Source: JAZKDW01 sp040387375
GTDB taxonomy: Bacteria; Pseudomonadota; Gammaproteobacteria; Burkholderiales; Burkholderiaceae_D
Assembly (NCBI GenBank): GCA_040387375.1
Contig: JAZKDW010000041.1
Span: 1-64,000, forward strand
Length of the DNA: 64,000 bases
Direction of reading: 5' to 3'
A program made the position numbers and the translations under genes. This document shows positions 27,803-35,920 of this stretch, in pieces (positions within the stretch are counted from its first letter, which is position 1; every line of letters begins with the position of its first letter). The notes under the pieces were generated by a model. The model made no database searches, had not been told where the DNA came from, and saw nothing but the letters and a program-made list of their open reading frames with translations.

Positions 27803-28021
27803 TCAGGCTGCCTTCTCGAAGGCCAGCTCGCCATTTTTCACATCGACGTGAATCACATCCTTCGGGCCAAACCGGCCTTCCAGGATCAGCTTCGACAGCG
27901 GATTTTCAATTTGCTGCTGGATGGCGCGCTTTAATGGCCGCGCACCATACACCGGATCGAAACCAGCCTCGGCGATTTTCTGCAGGGCGGCATCCATCTT
28001 TTCGTGCATCACCGCCAGCTT
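27803..28021 (-). pseudogene. C-terminal fragment of a ClpB/ClpK-type disaggregase
   Basis: The translated end shows AEAGFDPVYGARPLKRAIQ, then an ENPLSKLILEGRFGPKDVI segment. This is the small C-terminal subdomain of the second AAA+ module of ClpB-type Hsp100 proteins. Only about 70 codons remain; both ATPase cores are missing. The fragment begins exactly where the alkene reductase gene ends, with a 13-base overlap, so the two were joined by a deletion or recombination. ClpB and ClpK/ClpG cannot be told apart from this piece alone. Confidence 0.8.
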
Positions 28022-29217
28022 TCATCGACGCAGGGTTTAGGCGCCTCGCCACGGCTTTGCGCCAGGGTCGGGTAGTCGGTATACCCTTTCGCGCCGCCGC
28101 CGTAAAAGGTGCCGGGGTCCGGGGTATTCAAGGCCGCGCACTGGCGAAACCGCTCCGGCAAGTCGGGCGTGGACAGGAAGCCGCGGCCGAACCCGATCAG
28201 GTCAGCCTTGCCTTGCGCAAGCCATTCATTGGCGCTGTCATGGTCGAAACCGCCGGTCAGCATCAACTTGCCCCGGAATTTCCTGCGGATCATGTCAAGC
28301 ATGCGCATGGCGGCGGGATCGGGTGCGGCACCCTTTTCGAGCGCGGCGGCGGCCGGGTTGATGACATGCAGATAGGCAGGGCCGAACGCATCCAGCCGCT
28401 CGACGATATGCCCGAACGTGGCCTCCGGATCGTCGTCGCTTACATCGTTGAAGGTGCCCAGCGGCGACAGCCGCACGCCGACCCGCTCGCGGCCCCAGAC
28501 CTCGCTGACAGCCGTCGTCACCTCCATCAAAAGGCGCGCCCGGTTCGCGGCCGATCCGCCGTACTGGTCGATGCGCTGATTGGTCTTGGAGCAGATGAAC
28601 TGGTCGATCAGGTAACCGTTGGCGCCATGCACTTCGACGCCGTCGAAGCCGGCTTCCAGCGCATTCCTGGCGGCGCGCAGATACTGGCCGACGAGGTAGG
28701 GCATTTCCTCGGTCTGCAGGGCGCGCGGGGTGACGAACGGCACCAGTTCGCCTTCGCCCATGTCGTTCTCGATGAAGGCCTCGCCGCTGGGGCGGATTGC
28801 CGACGGGGCGACCGGCAGCATGCGGTCCGGCTGCAGCGCCGGGTGCGAGATGCGGCCGACATGCCACATCTGCAGGAAAATCAGCCCTCTGGCCGCATGC
28901 ACGGCCGCGGTAACCAGGCGCCAGCCTTCGACCTGCTCCCGGCTATGAATGCCCGGCGTCCAGGCGTAGCCCTGTCCCTGCATGGAAACCTGGGTCGCCT
29001 CGCTGATGATGAGGGCGGCCGAAGCGCGCTGCGCGTAATACGCGGCAGTCAGAGGAGTCGGGACATTGCCGGGCTGGCGTGCGCGCGAGCGGGTCAGCGG
29101 GGCCATGACGATGCGATGGGGTAAGGAGTAGGGCCCCAGCGTGATGGGCTGGAACAGCGGCTCCGAAGCGGTCGGGGGAGCGTCCCTGGTCGGGGCGGCT
29201 TGGGTTGACGCGGACAT
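28009..29217 (-). CDS. Old yellow enzyme family alkene reductase (NemA-like)
   Basis: A 402-residue FMN-dependent ene-reductase. It has the OYE core PHRIVMAPLTRSRA near the N-terminus, the active-site pair in EVHGANGYLIDQF, and the NADPH/FMN segments VRLSPLGTFND, LTGGFDHDSAN and ADLIGFGRGFLSTPDLPERF. It should reduce activated C=C bonds of electrophiles using NAD(P)H. An N-terminal extension of about 20 residues, rich in Ala and Pro, precedes the barrel. Its last codons overlap the ClpB/ClpK remnant. It is probably co-transcribed with the upstream luciferase-like gene (33 bases). Confidence 0.93.
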   Translation of the reverse strand: MSASTQAAPTRDAPPTASEPLFQPITLGPYSLPHRIVMAPLTRSRARQPGNVPTPLTAAYYAQRASAALIISEATQVSMQGQGYAWTPGIHSREQVEGWRLVTAAVHAARGLIFLQMWHVGRISHPALQPDRMLPVAPSAIRPSGEAFIENDMGEGELVPFVTPRALQTEEMPYLVGQYLRAARNALEAGFDGVEVHGANGYLIDQFICSKTNQRIDQYGGSAANRARLLMEVTTAVSEVWGRERVGVRLSPLGTFNDVSDDDPEATFGHIVERLDAFGPAYLHVINPAAAALEKGAAPDPAAMRMLDMIRRKFRGKLMLTGGFDHDSANEWLAQGKADLIGFGRGFLSTPDLPERFRQCAALNTPDPGTFYGGGAKGYTDYPTLAQSRGEAPKPCVDESWR

Positions 29218-29250
29218 GATATTTGCCTCCTGAGAATGCGGAACGGAAGA

Positions 29251-30261
29251 TTAATGGGTGGAATATGCGGCCGCCGGCATGCCTGCTTTCAATTGCGGCA
29301 GTACCTCCTTGCCTATTTCCTCCAGGACCGCGCCGGCATCGCGCGCTCCATATTTCAGATTGAGGATGACGTGGTTGACGCCGATCGCGTACAGCGCATC
29401 AAGGAAACGCAGGACAAAATTGCGCCCACCCCGAAAGCCCAGATGAATCGGTGTCGGCGGCTGGTCGGGATTGTCGGTGAGATCGACATAGAAGGATTGC
29501 ACGAAAGGTTTGAACGAGCCGGGTGCGACGGCTTCCACCGCGGCGCGCCAGTGCGACACCACTTCCACCTGGCGTTCGATGCCGCGCGGATAAGTGATCC
29601 AGCCATCCGCATGCTGCGCAATCCAGTCCAGGCGCTGTCCGCTATGGCCGGTGACCAGCATCGGCAGCCGGCCCGTCGGTTTCGGCACCAGATCGGCGCT
29701 GCCGTACAGTTCGCCATAAGATGAACGCACGGTCGGAAACTCATTGTCCAGCACGGTGCGGATCACTCTGAGGTTTTCGCGAAACAGGGCGGAGCGCTGT
29801 TCGAAGTCGACGCCGAATGCCGGGAACTCCACCGGCCGGTCGCCGGACGCGAGGCCCAGAACCAGGCGCCCGCCCGACAACTGGTCGAGCGATGCGGCGG
29901 CTTTTGCGGTGTGCAACGGATGGCGCAGCGGCAGAACGATGGAACCGGTGGCCAGCGCAATCTCGCGTGTCTGCGCCGCAATCCAGCCGAGATAGACCCA
30001 GGGATCGAATACCTGTCCGATATCGCCGAAGCTCGGGTCGCGCAGCGGCACATCGCGAAACCACAGGGCGGCGAAACCCAGTTCCTCGGCACGGCGGGCA
30101 AGGTATTCCTGATGCTGCATCGACGGCTGGTCGCGCTCGAACGCCTCGATCGGAAAGAAAACGCCCAGCGTAAGCCGGTCTGGCGCGAACATGCGCCGGA
30201 AACCCTTCATGTCACTGGGCCTGGCGTCCCTGTTGGGGCTCAGCATGTTGGCGGTCGCCAT
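29251..30261 (-). CDS. LLM-class (luciferase-like) flavin-dependent oxidoreductase
   Basis: A 336-residue TIM-barrel flavin enzyme of the bacterial luciferase-like family. It has LTLGVFFPIEAF, GFAALWFRDVPL, WIAAQTREIALATGSIVLPL, DQLSGGRLVLGLASGDRP and LVTGHSGQRLDWIAQHADGW. ATG 30261 (GGAG upstream) was chosen; the frame is open to 30372. It is probably translated with the downstream alkene reductase and may share an electrophile- or aldehyde-handling role; the substrate cannot be read from the sequence. Confidence 0.87.
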   Translation of the reverse strand: MATANMLSPNRDARPSDMKGFRRMFAPDRLTLGVFFPIEAFERDQPSMQHQEYLARRAEELGFAALWFRDVPLRDPSFGDIGQVFDPWVYLGWIAAQTREIALATGSIVLPLRHPLHTAKAAASLDQLSGGRLVLGLASGDRPVEFPAFGVDFEQRSALFRENLRVIRTVLDNEFPTVRSSYGELYGSADLVPKPTGRLPMLVTGHSGQRLDWIAQHADGWITYPRGIERQVEVVSHWRAAVEAVAPGSFKPFVQSFYVDLTDNPDQPPTPIHLGFRGGRNFVLRFLDALYAIGVNHVILNLKYGARDAGAVLEEIGKEVLPQLKAGMPAAAYSTH

Positions 30262-30445
30262 GTCTTTCTCCGCTCTGAGTGATGATCCGGTTTTGCTGTA
30301 TCTAGCAATTCGCATGCCGCAGGCGTGATGCGCCAGCGGGACGGCAGTCATGCGCCGGTCCGAATTTTGCAAGCAGGGTTTGTAGATCTACGGATCTGCA
30401 TTGTTCAATCGGAGCTTCGCTCCACTTTTTTTCCAGGAGTCAGTC

Positions 30446-30988
30446 ATGAATTTAATCAGACGTGATGGTTCGCAAGGTTCGGCATACCGCCCCAGATCGC
30501 TCGACGACCAGGTAGGGCGGATAGTGGAAGATATGTTTGAAGACCTGTTTTCTTCTACGCTCATGCCTTATTCTTCCGTGTCAAGAACCGATCAGGATGT
30601 GATCACTCCGCGCGTGAACCTGAGAGAAACGGACAAGACATATGAACTCGAAGTGGATATACCCGGCATCGAAAAAGACGACGTCAGAATTTCGATCGAG
30701 AACCGGCGCGTGACGATCGAGGCGGAAGAAAAAATGGAAGCGACGTCGCCACAGGGTGAGGGCCAGGCACAGTCGGGGCAGTCGGGACAGCCCGCGCAAT
30801 CGGGGCAATCAGGACGGCAGGGACAGCAGTCCCGAATGGAACGCTACTACAGAAGATATGCCGTCAGTTTCATGTTGCCCGCAGAGGTTGATGACACCAG
30901 CGCGCAGGCGAGGCTGGAGAAGGGGGTATTACGGCTAACCCTCCCGAAAAAACAGGCGGCGCAGGCCAAGAAGCTCACCGTCCAGTAA
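30446..30988 (+). CDS. Small heat-shock protein Hsp20 with Gln/Gly/Ser insert
   Basis: A 180-residue sHsp. The alpha-crystallin domain starts at about residue 53 (VNLRETDKTYELEVDIPGIE) and ends with the family motif GVLRLTLPKK at 160-169. Between the two halves, residues 101-128 form a repeated Gln/Gly/Ser-rich insert (SGQSGQPAQSGQSG unit). This lies in the loop that carries the beta6 dimerisation strand in bacterial sHsps. The C-terminus has KLTV, an IxI-like anchor. CAGGAG precedes ATG 30446. It is divergent from the luciferase-like gene. Confidence 0.92.
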   Translation: MNLIRRDGSQGSAYRPRSLDDQVGRIVEDMFEDLFSSTLMPYSSVSRTDQDVITPRVNLRETDKTYELEVDIPGIEKDDVRISIENRRVTIEAEEKMEATSPQGEGQAQSGQSGQPAQSGQSGRQGQQSRMERYYRRYAVSFMLPAEVDDTSAQARLEKGVLRLTLPKKQAAQAKKLTVQ

Positions 30989-31027
30989 CGGGCTGTTCGG
31001 GTCGCCGCACGGACATGAAGGATGATC

Positions 31028-31228
31028 ATGGCCCATCAGCAAGTCGAATACAAGGGATATGTCATCCTGCCGATAGCCATCCCCGAAGGTGAAGACATGG
31101 TCTTCGAAGGATATGAAATCTCGAATGCGGCGGTTCAGGATGCATTCGCCTGGCTCGCGTTGCCTCCCGTATTCGGTTGTGCAACGGTGACCAAGGCCGG
31201 ACGCAGCAATCTGTCCGCGATCAGATAA
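31028..31228 (+). CDS. Small hypothetical protein, probably truncated
   Basis: The frame starts MAHQQVEYKGYVILPIAIPE with AAGGATGATC just upstream, so translation looks plausible, about 40 bases after hsp20. The last 30 codons run antisense to the 3' end of grpE. This suggests that the original gene was cut and its tail replaced by chance frame. No family recognised. Confidence 0.45.
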   Translation: MAHQQVEYKGYVILPIAIPEGEDMVFEGYEISNAAVQDAFAWLALPPVFGCATVTKAGRSNLSAIR

Positions 31229-31728
31229 CCCTTCTGCAGCACGTTGACGACGGTATTGGGCGGCTGGCCCGAAGGCACCATGGAGATCGCCTGATGCCTG
31301 TCGGGATCGAACCGGTCGCCCGGCTTCGGATTCACTTCCGTCACGCGGTTCTTCTCGAACGCCGACGCTAATTGCTTGAGCGTCATGTCGACGCCTTCCC
31401 TAAGCGTTTCCACGGATGGCGTTTCGACCTTGAGTGCCATTTCCAGGCTGTCCTTTACGGGCAACAGCGTTTGGGCGAAGTTTTCGTTCGCGTATTTATG
31501 CGCGTTGGCGAGGTCTTCCTGTGCGCGCCGGCGCAGGTTTTCGACTTCCGCCTTGGCCCGCAAAAAGGCGTCCTGCATTTCGGCAAGGCTGGATTCCGCC
31601 CGCGCAAGCTGTTCGGTCAGCGGCGGTTCGCCGGCGCGCGCTTGCTCGTCTTGCTGAGGCGCCACGTCGGGCTGCGAAAATGGCTCCGCAACAGCTTCCC
31701 GGTTCCTCATGTCGTGTTGGTTCTGCAT
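31135..31728 (-). CDS. grpE: GrpE nucleotide exchange factor
   Basis: A 197-residue GrpE. It has a long N-terminal coiled coil (about residues 35-90, with AEVENLRRRAQEDLANAHKYA) and the C-terminal beta domain with AISMVPSGQPPNTVVNVLQK and GYLIADRLLRPALVTVA. It should speed ADP release from a DnaK. No dnaK or hrcA adjoins it, unlike the usual chromosomal heat-shock cluster, so this is likely a second, island copy. ATG 31728 was chosen from the family; the frame extends upstream without similarity. Confidence 0.94.
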   Translation of the reverse strand: MQNQHDMRNREAVAEPFSQPDVAPQQDEQARAGEPPLTEQLARAESSLAEMQDAFLRAKAEVENLRRRAQEDLANAHKYANENFAQTLLPVKDSLEMALKVETPSVETLREGVDMTLKQLASAFEKNRVTEVNPKPGDRFDPDRHQAISMVPSGQPPNTVVNVLQKGYLIADRLLRPALVTVAQPNTGGNASQANAS

Positions 31729-32023
31729 CAAATCACCCCCAGCATATATCGGCGATCGCCGCCTTTTGAAAAATGAAAACGGGAATGCTCTCCCGTATCG
31801 TGTCATTACGTGCCGTTCGGCGACGGCAGCTCTGCCATAGCCGAGCGGCGTGAAGCGGACCGGCCCCTTCCCATGGCATGACCAATGCAGTCGCATTGCA
31901 GGATGTGTACCAACCCGAAGCAAGCCGCCTGATCGATGCGCGGCTGCCGGCATGCCCGATCCGCCGCCGCGCTTGCCATGTGAATTGCAACGTATCTTGC
32001 ACGGGCAAGTTGGAAGTGGGAGA

Positions 32024-32218
32024 GTGGGTATCAATTCAATGATCTATAGCCAGACCGGGGGCTACATGGGCCTGTCGTTCACCATTCCCATCGATCTGGC
32101 CATGGACATCAGCAAGCAGTTGCAGGCCAGCGGCAAGGTAACCCGCGGCCGCATCGGCGTGCGAGCCCAGGAATTGAACGCCGAAGTGGCGGCATCATTC
32201 GGTCTGAAAGAGCCTAAG
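32024..32218 (+). pseudogene. Internal fragment of a DegP/DegQ (HtrA) serine protease
   Basis: In frame from 32024 the translation reads VGINSMIYSQTGGYMGLSF and continues TIPIDLAMDISKQL..., then KVTRGRIGVRAQELN and SFGLKEPK. This is the stretch from just after the catalytic serine of HtrA proteases into the first PDZ domain. The catalytic triad and the second PDZ domain are missing and there is no start signal. DegP is a standard member of heat-resistance islands. The gap 31729-32023 holds nothing else recognisable. Confidence 0.8.
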
Positions 32219-32265
32219 GTCTGTTTGAGAAGCTGCTGCGCGGTTCGAAAGGAGGTCTGGGGAGG

Positions 32266-32293
32266 TTTGCGGTGCGCTGCCGCGCACCGCAAA
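32266..32293. terminator. Strong hairpin between the degP remnant and the PRC-barrel gene
   Basis: A perfect 11-base stem (tttgcggtgcg / cgcaccgcaaa) with a 6-base loop lies 65 bases past the stop of the minus-strand PRC-barrel gene. The T-run is short on either strand, so termination is only likely, not certain. Confidence 0.5.
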
Positions 32294-32358
32294 ATTTGCA
32301 CTATCCAATATCAACAAGTTACTTGCTTATTCACCGCGCACCATTTGCGTAGAGCATT

Positions 32359-32844
32359 TCATTTGCGCGCGTACTCAAAGGGCGGCAGCGCCTTCAGCGC
32401 AGCCTTCGTGGCTCCCGGCAGAACCAGCTGCTTTCCTTCCAGCCTGATCTGCTCCATCGGTATGGCCACGTCGTTCTTTCCGATCCCGAGAAATCCACCG
32501 ACGCCGATAATGGCGAATGAGGCAACCGGGAGTTTTGCATCAGTGGACCGGGTGAGGATCAAGTCTTCGATTTTCCCGATTTTCTCCTTTTGATCGTTCG
32601 TCACGGTCTTGTCCAGCAATTCCTTTTTTGCGCTCCATCCGTGAATCACTGCTTCCATTTCCACCACGGCGACCCCGAGCGGCGCCTTGCCTGCAACCGG
32701 CGGACTCGCCGTACCGGATGCGCCAGAGCTGGACGTGCCAGCGCCGGACGTGCCAGAGCCGCCAGGCCGATCCTGCTGGGCTGCTGCGACACCGGAGAGA
32801 AGATACAGGATGGTAGTTGCGGTAATGATGAGTGGACGGTTCAT
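32359..32844 (-). CDS. Exported PRC-barrel domain protein
   Basis: A 161-residue protein with a signal peptide (about 22 residues, ending GVAAAQ). A Gly/Ser/Thr-rich linker (GGSGTSGAGTSSSGASGTA) follows, then a PRC-barrel-like domain (KIGKIEDLILTRSTDAKLPVA, then IIGVGGFLGIGKNDVAIPME). It probably binds an envelope partner or surface; the function is unknown. ATG 32844 has AAGGA upstream. Related exported PRC-barrel proteins are common in stress-linked loci of Proteobacteria. Confidence 0.82.
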   Translation of the reverse strand: MNRPLIITATTILYLLSGVAAAQQDRPGGSGTSGAGTSSSGASGTASPPVAGKAPLGVAVVEMEAVIHGWSAKKELLDKTVTNDQKEKIGKIEDLILTRSTDAKLPVASFAIIGVGGFLGIGKNDVAIPMEQIRLEGKQLVLPGATKAALKALPPFEYARK

Positions 32845-33922
32845 GGCGATTTCCTTCACGATGGATTTTCCTTTCGGACAGTGACGATGCCCTTGCACAA
32901 ACATGCGGGCAGGCGACAAATCCGGATGAGTATTCTTATCGCTTGACCTGCTGTTGCCGAAAGGGCCTCCACACCGCCATTCTGGGAATGACGGCATCAT
33001 GCAAACGCCAGCAATTCGCATGCCTTGAAAACAGGCACTGGGACAGCATGAAGATGCTGATGACATGAAACCGCCGTGGCAGAAAACGGTGCCGCACTTG
33101 GCGATGAGCGGGTCTTTCCGATCATGTCCTGTCGCTATCGAAGAATCCGCGCGATATGCATTGTGTATCTGTAATTAAAACACGTGACGCAAGTGGGGCC
33201 GACCCGATCTTTTTCAGGCTTGACGCAGCTTGCTGAGAAACGCAAAAGCACCGGCTGAAAAAATTACCGAAAAATGTAAGCCTTACCAGGGCGTGGCTAA
33301 TGCCTGAGCAGGTTTGTTTGTGCTCTGATGAGAGCGGATTCGTATCCGCACTTTTGATCGCCGCAGCGTCGGAAATTCATGGCCGATTATTCCGCATTCA
33401 TGTGACCGATCGTCGCATGCTTCATCACTGGGCACGGAAGCGTACCCATTAAATCAAAACACTTGCTCATGTGCAGGCGAAGCAAAGAGCGGCACAGGGT
33501 TCTAGCAAATGCCGTGCCCTCATCAAGGCGGGATATCGTATGCGCTTCTCCGGACTACAAGATGCCTCCCTTCCGGCTCGAATGCGAACCCTACACCAAG
33601 CTGAAGTCCGCTCTAAAAAATCTCCTCTGAATACGGGGATCCGATAAATATGGCCTTCGGCCGCAAAGCATGCGTGAGGGAAAAGGAACGAAGCGTTCTC
33701 CGCGAGTCCGACAGTCCACAATCCACTTCAATGCAACCTGCGCGGATCGCGCCGGCGCCCTTGCACAACGCGTCAGGAGATGGACGAACGCCGCATTCCC
33801 ACACGCAATGCCTCCCGTGCTGGCATATCAATTGCGAATGACAGGCTGTCCGGGACCGCCTCGCGGCGGAAGCCGGAGCAAAGCCAGGCTGCGTGAATAT
33901 TGATGTGAAGGAGGTTATCGGG
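32845..33922. other. 1.1-kb stretch without a convincing gene
   Basis: Short frames exist on both strands (for example 33613-33981 minus and 33650-33841 plus), but none has family similarity that I recognise. Most lack a good ribosome binding site. A short dyad, gcggattcgtatccgc, lies near 33335-33350. The region likely holds promoters for the flanking divergent genes and possibly decayed DNA. Confidence 0.6.
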
Positions 33923-34522
33923 ATGAAGGAAATGCTTTCGCGATCCTGGCGCATGCTCGCATTGCGAGGTGCGATCGCCATTCTGTTCGGCGTGTTGGCG
34001 CTGGCTTGGCCCGCCCTGACGCTGCTGGCATTTGCAGCCCTCTTTGCCGCCTATGCGCTGCTCACCGGAGTGGTACTGGTGGTCGGCTCCGTGAAAAGCA
34101 GGAAAAGCAACGAGGACTGGTGGCTGCCGCTCATGGTCGGCGTGGTCAGTCTCGGCGCGGGTGTGCTCGCGGCCATACATCCGGGCCTGACCGCGCTGGT
34201 CCTGGTCCTTGTGGTCGGAGCCAATGCAATGGTTACTGGCGTGCTGGATATCGCTACCGCAATACGCTTGCGCAAGACCATTCGGAACGAGAGACTGCTG
34301 ATCCTGAACGGTGCCGTATCCATCGCATTCGGCGTGCTGGTTTTCCTGTTCCCCGATGCGGGGGCGTTGGCGCTCGTCTGGCTCATCAGCTTTTATGCGA
34401 TCCTCAGCGGCATCCTGCTGCTGGCATTCGCATTCCGCATGCGCGCCAAGACCAAGGGGACGACCGTGGAGACAGACAGGCGGACCATACCGGACCGGCG
34501 CATGTCGGCAGCCCATCCTTGA
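33923..34522 (+). CDS. hdeD: HdeD family acid-resistance membrane protein
   Basis: A 199-residue DUF308/HdeD protein with six hydrophobic segments in repeated pairs (LRGAIAILFGVLALAWP ... LLAFAALFAAYALLTGVVLV, then again from about residue 125, LLILNGAVSIAFGVLVFLFP). HdeD is linked to acid and stress tolerance at high cell density in E. coli. GAAGGAGG lies upstream of ATG 33923. HdeD homologues are a standard part of heat-resistance islands. Confidence 0.93.
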   Translation: MKEMLSRSWRMLALRGAIAILFGVLALAWPALTLLAFAALFAAYALLTGVVLVVGSVKSRKSNEDWWLPLMVGVVSLGAGVLAAIHPGLTALVLVLVVGANAMVTGVLDIATAIRLRKTIRNERLLILNGAVSIAFGVLVFLFPDAGALALVWLISFYAILSGILLLAFAFRMRAKTKGTTVETDRRTIPDRRMSAAHP

Positions 34523-34627
34523 CCACCGGGAGAGGGCCTGGAGGGCCGGGTTTGGGCGGACGCCGTCCCCGCCGGCAATGCATGGTCAATCCATGTCCGC
34601 CCATCATTCAGACAATGGAGAGACTTC

Positions 34628-34963
34628 ATGGCCGTATCCAAACTTGAAAAGCCGAAATGGCATGCTTATTTCGATAACATGTCGAAAGTCCTCGACGGCA
34701 AGCGCGTTGAAATCGAAGTCGATGCGCTTGCCATCGGCAGCCAGATCGAGGCCGAATGGCTGCCTCTGCTGGGTATTACCTATGATCCGAAAGACGACAT
34801 TGTCGAAGTTGCGCTCGAAGGACTGGATCATATGATCCACAAGCCGCGCGACGTGTTCGTGGATCAGACCGCAGTTGACCTCAGCAGCGTGGAGGTGGTC
34901 GATAACGACGACTTCCGGCACATCATCAAATTGCGCGATCCCTTGATGCTGCCGCCGCCGTGA
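34628..34963 (+). CDS. DUF5335 family protein
   Basis: A 111-residue soluble protein with the DUF5335 pattern: KPKWHAYFDNMSKVLDGKRV, then LLGITYDPKDDIVEVALEGL and a segment of DHMIHKPRDVFVD. It has no signal or membrane segment. Function unknown. It has AGAGA upstream of ATG and lies about 100 bases after hdeD in the same direction. Confidence 0.85.
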   Translation: MAVSKLEKPKWHAYFDNMSKVLDGKRVEIEVDALAIGSQIEAEWLPLLGITYDPKDDIVEVALEGLDHMIHKPRDVFVDQTAVDLSSVEVVDNDDFRHIIKLRDPLMLPPP

Positions 34964-35159
34964 TCGCCCGGCACGCGGATCGCCGCGGTGCCGGAAGTGG
35001 CGAGCATAAGCCACGTATTGACTATTTATTGCGTATTTTCAGGGATTGCCGGCCTTGTTGCGGCATGACAGATCGAACTCGGGCGCTGGCCAGGGAGAGA
35101 TCTGCAAAGTGCCGGAGCAATGGCCGATTTTGTGGGACTTTGCACATAGGAGCTTTATC

Positions 35160-35813
35160 ATGAAGTCAGATAGCGAGATCAAGAAAGATGTAGAGGCTGA
35201 ACTGCAATGGGATCCTGACGTCGATGCAACCGACATCGCTGTCACGGTCAAGAATGGCGTCGTCACGCTGGCCGGGTTCGTACCGAGCTATAGCCAGAAA
35301 TTCCAGGCGGAGAGGGACGTGAAGCGGGTCGCAGGGGTGGTCGGCGTGGCCAACGATATCGAGGTGCGGATACCTGCCGTGGACCAGCGGCCGGACCCCG
35401 AGATTGCGCGCGATGCGGTGAATGCGCTCAGCACCCAACTTCCGGTCTCGTCGAAGAGCATGAAGGTGACGGTGCATGACGGGTGGATCACGCTCGAAGG
35501 CGAGGCCGAGTGGTATTACCAGAGGGAGCGGGCCGAAGAGGCGGTGCGCTCTGTGAAGGGAGCCAAGGGCGTGATCAACATGATCGAAGTCAAGCCGAAG
35601 GCCACGCCGAGCGAAATCAAGCGCAAGATAGAAGAGGCGTTCAAGCGCAGCGCCGAGGTAGATGCCAACAATATTCAAGTCGAAACCACTGACGGCCAGG
35701 TCACGCTCAAGGGCACGGTGCATTCCTGGTTCGAGAGGGAAGAAGCCGAGCGGGTGGCTTGGGCTGCACCGGGGGTCAGGAAGGTGGAGGACCGGATCAC
35801 GATCAGGCCATGA
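35160..35813 (+). CDS. Triple BON-domain protein (OsmY-like, cytoplasmic)
   Basis: A 217-residue protein made of three consecutive BON domains (about residues 3-68, 78-145 and 150-217). Each has the VxNGVVTLxGxV-type core: KNGVVTLAGFV, HDGWITLEGEA and TDGQVTLKGTV. Unlike E. coli OsmY it has no signal peptide. BON domains bind phospholipid or other membrane partners and OsmY-type proteins are stress induced. TAGGAG precedes the ATG at 35160. Confidence 0.92.
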   Translation: MKSDSEIKKDVEAELQWDPDVDATDIAVTVKNGVVTLAGFVPSYSQKFQAERDVKRVAGVVGVANDIEVRIPAVDQRPDPEIARDAVNALSTQLPVSSKSMKVTVHDGWITLEGEAEWYYQRERAEEAVRSVKGAKGVINMIEVKPKATPSEIKRKIEEAFKRSAEVDANNIQVETTDGQVTLKGTVHSWFEREEAERVAWAAPGVRKVEDRITIRP

Positions 35814-35920
35814 TGCGAAGCCATGACGCAATTGCCGAGGCATTCCCGGCGGGCGTCCGGCGCGGGCAAAGGCCAGCCGCTCCATGAATCGAATGAGGGA
35901 TCTGCTTCAAGATAGGCCAA

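Noticed and set aside
27694..29124. 476-codon plus-strand frame over the alkene reductase gene
   Set aside because: Antisense shadow of a clearly real OYE-family gene.
27341..33101. 14-base repeat acggtgccgcactt near 27342 and 33088, considered as island ends
   Set aside because: Several 14-base matches are expected by chance in 64 kb, and the copies do not lie at the tRNA.
33613..33981. 122-codon minus-strand frame in the 1.1-kb gap
   Set aside because: No recognised family, overlaps the start of hdeD and has no good ribosome binding site.
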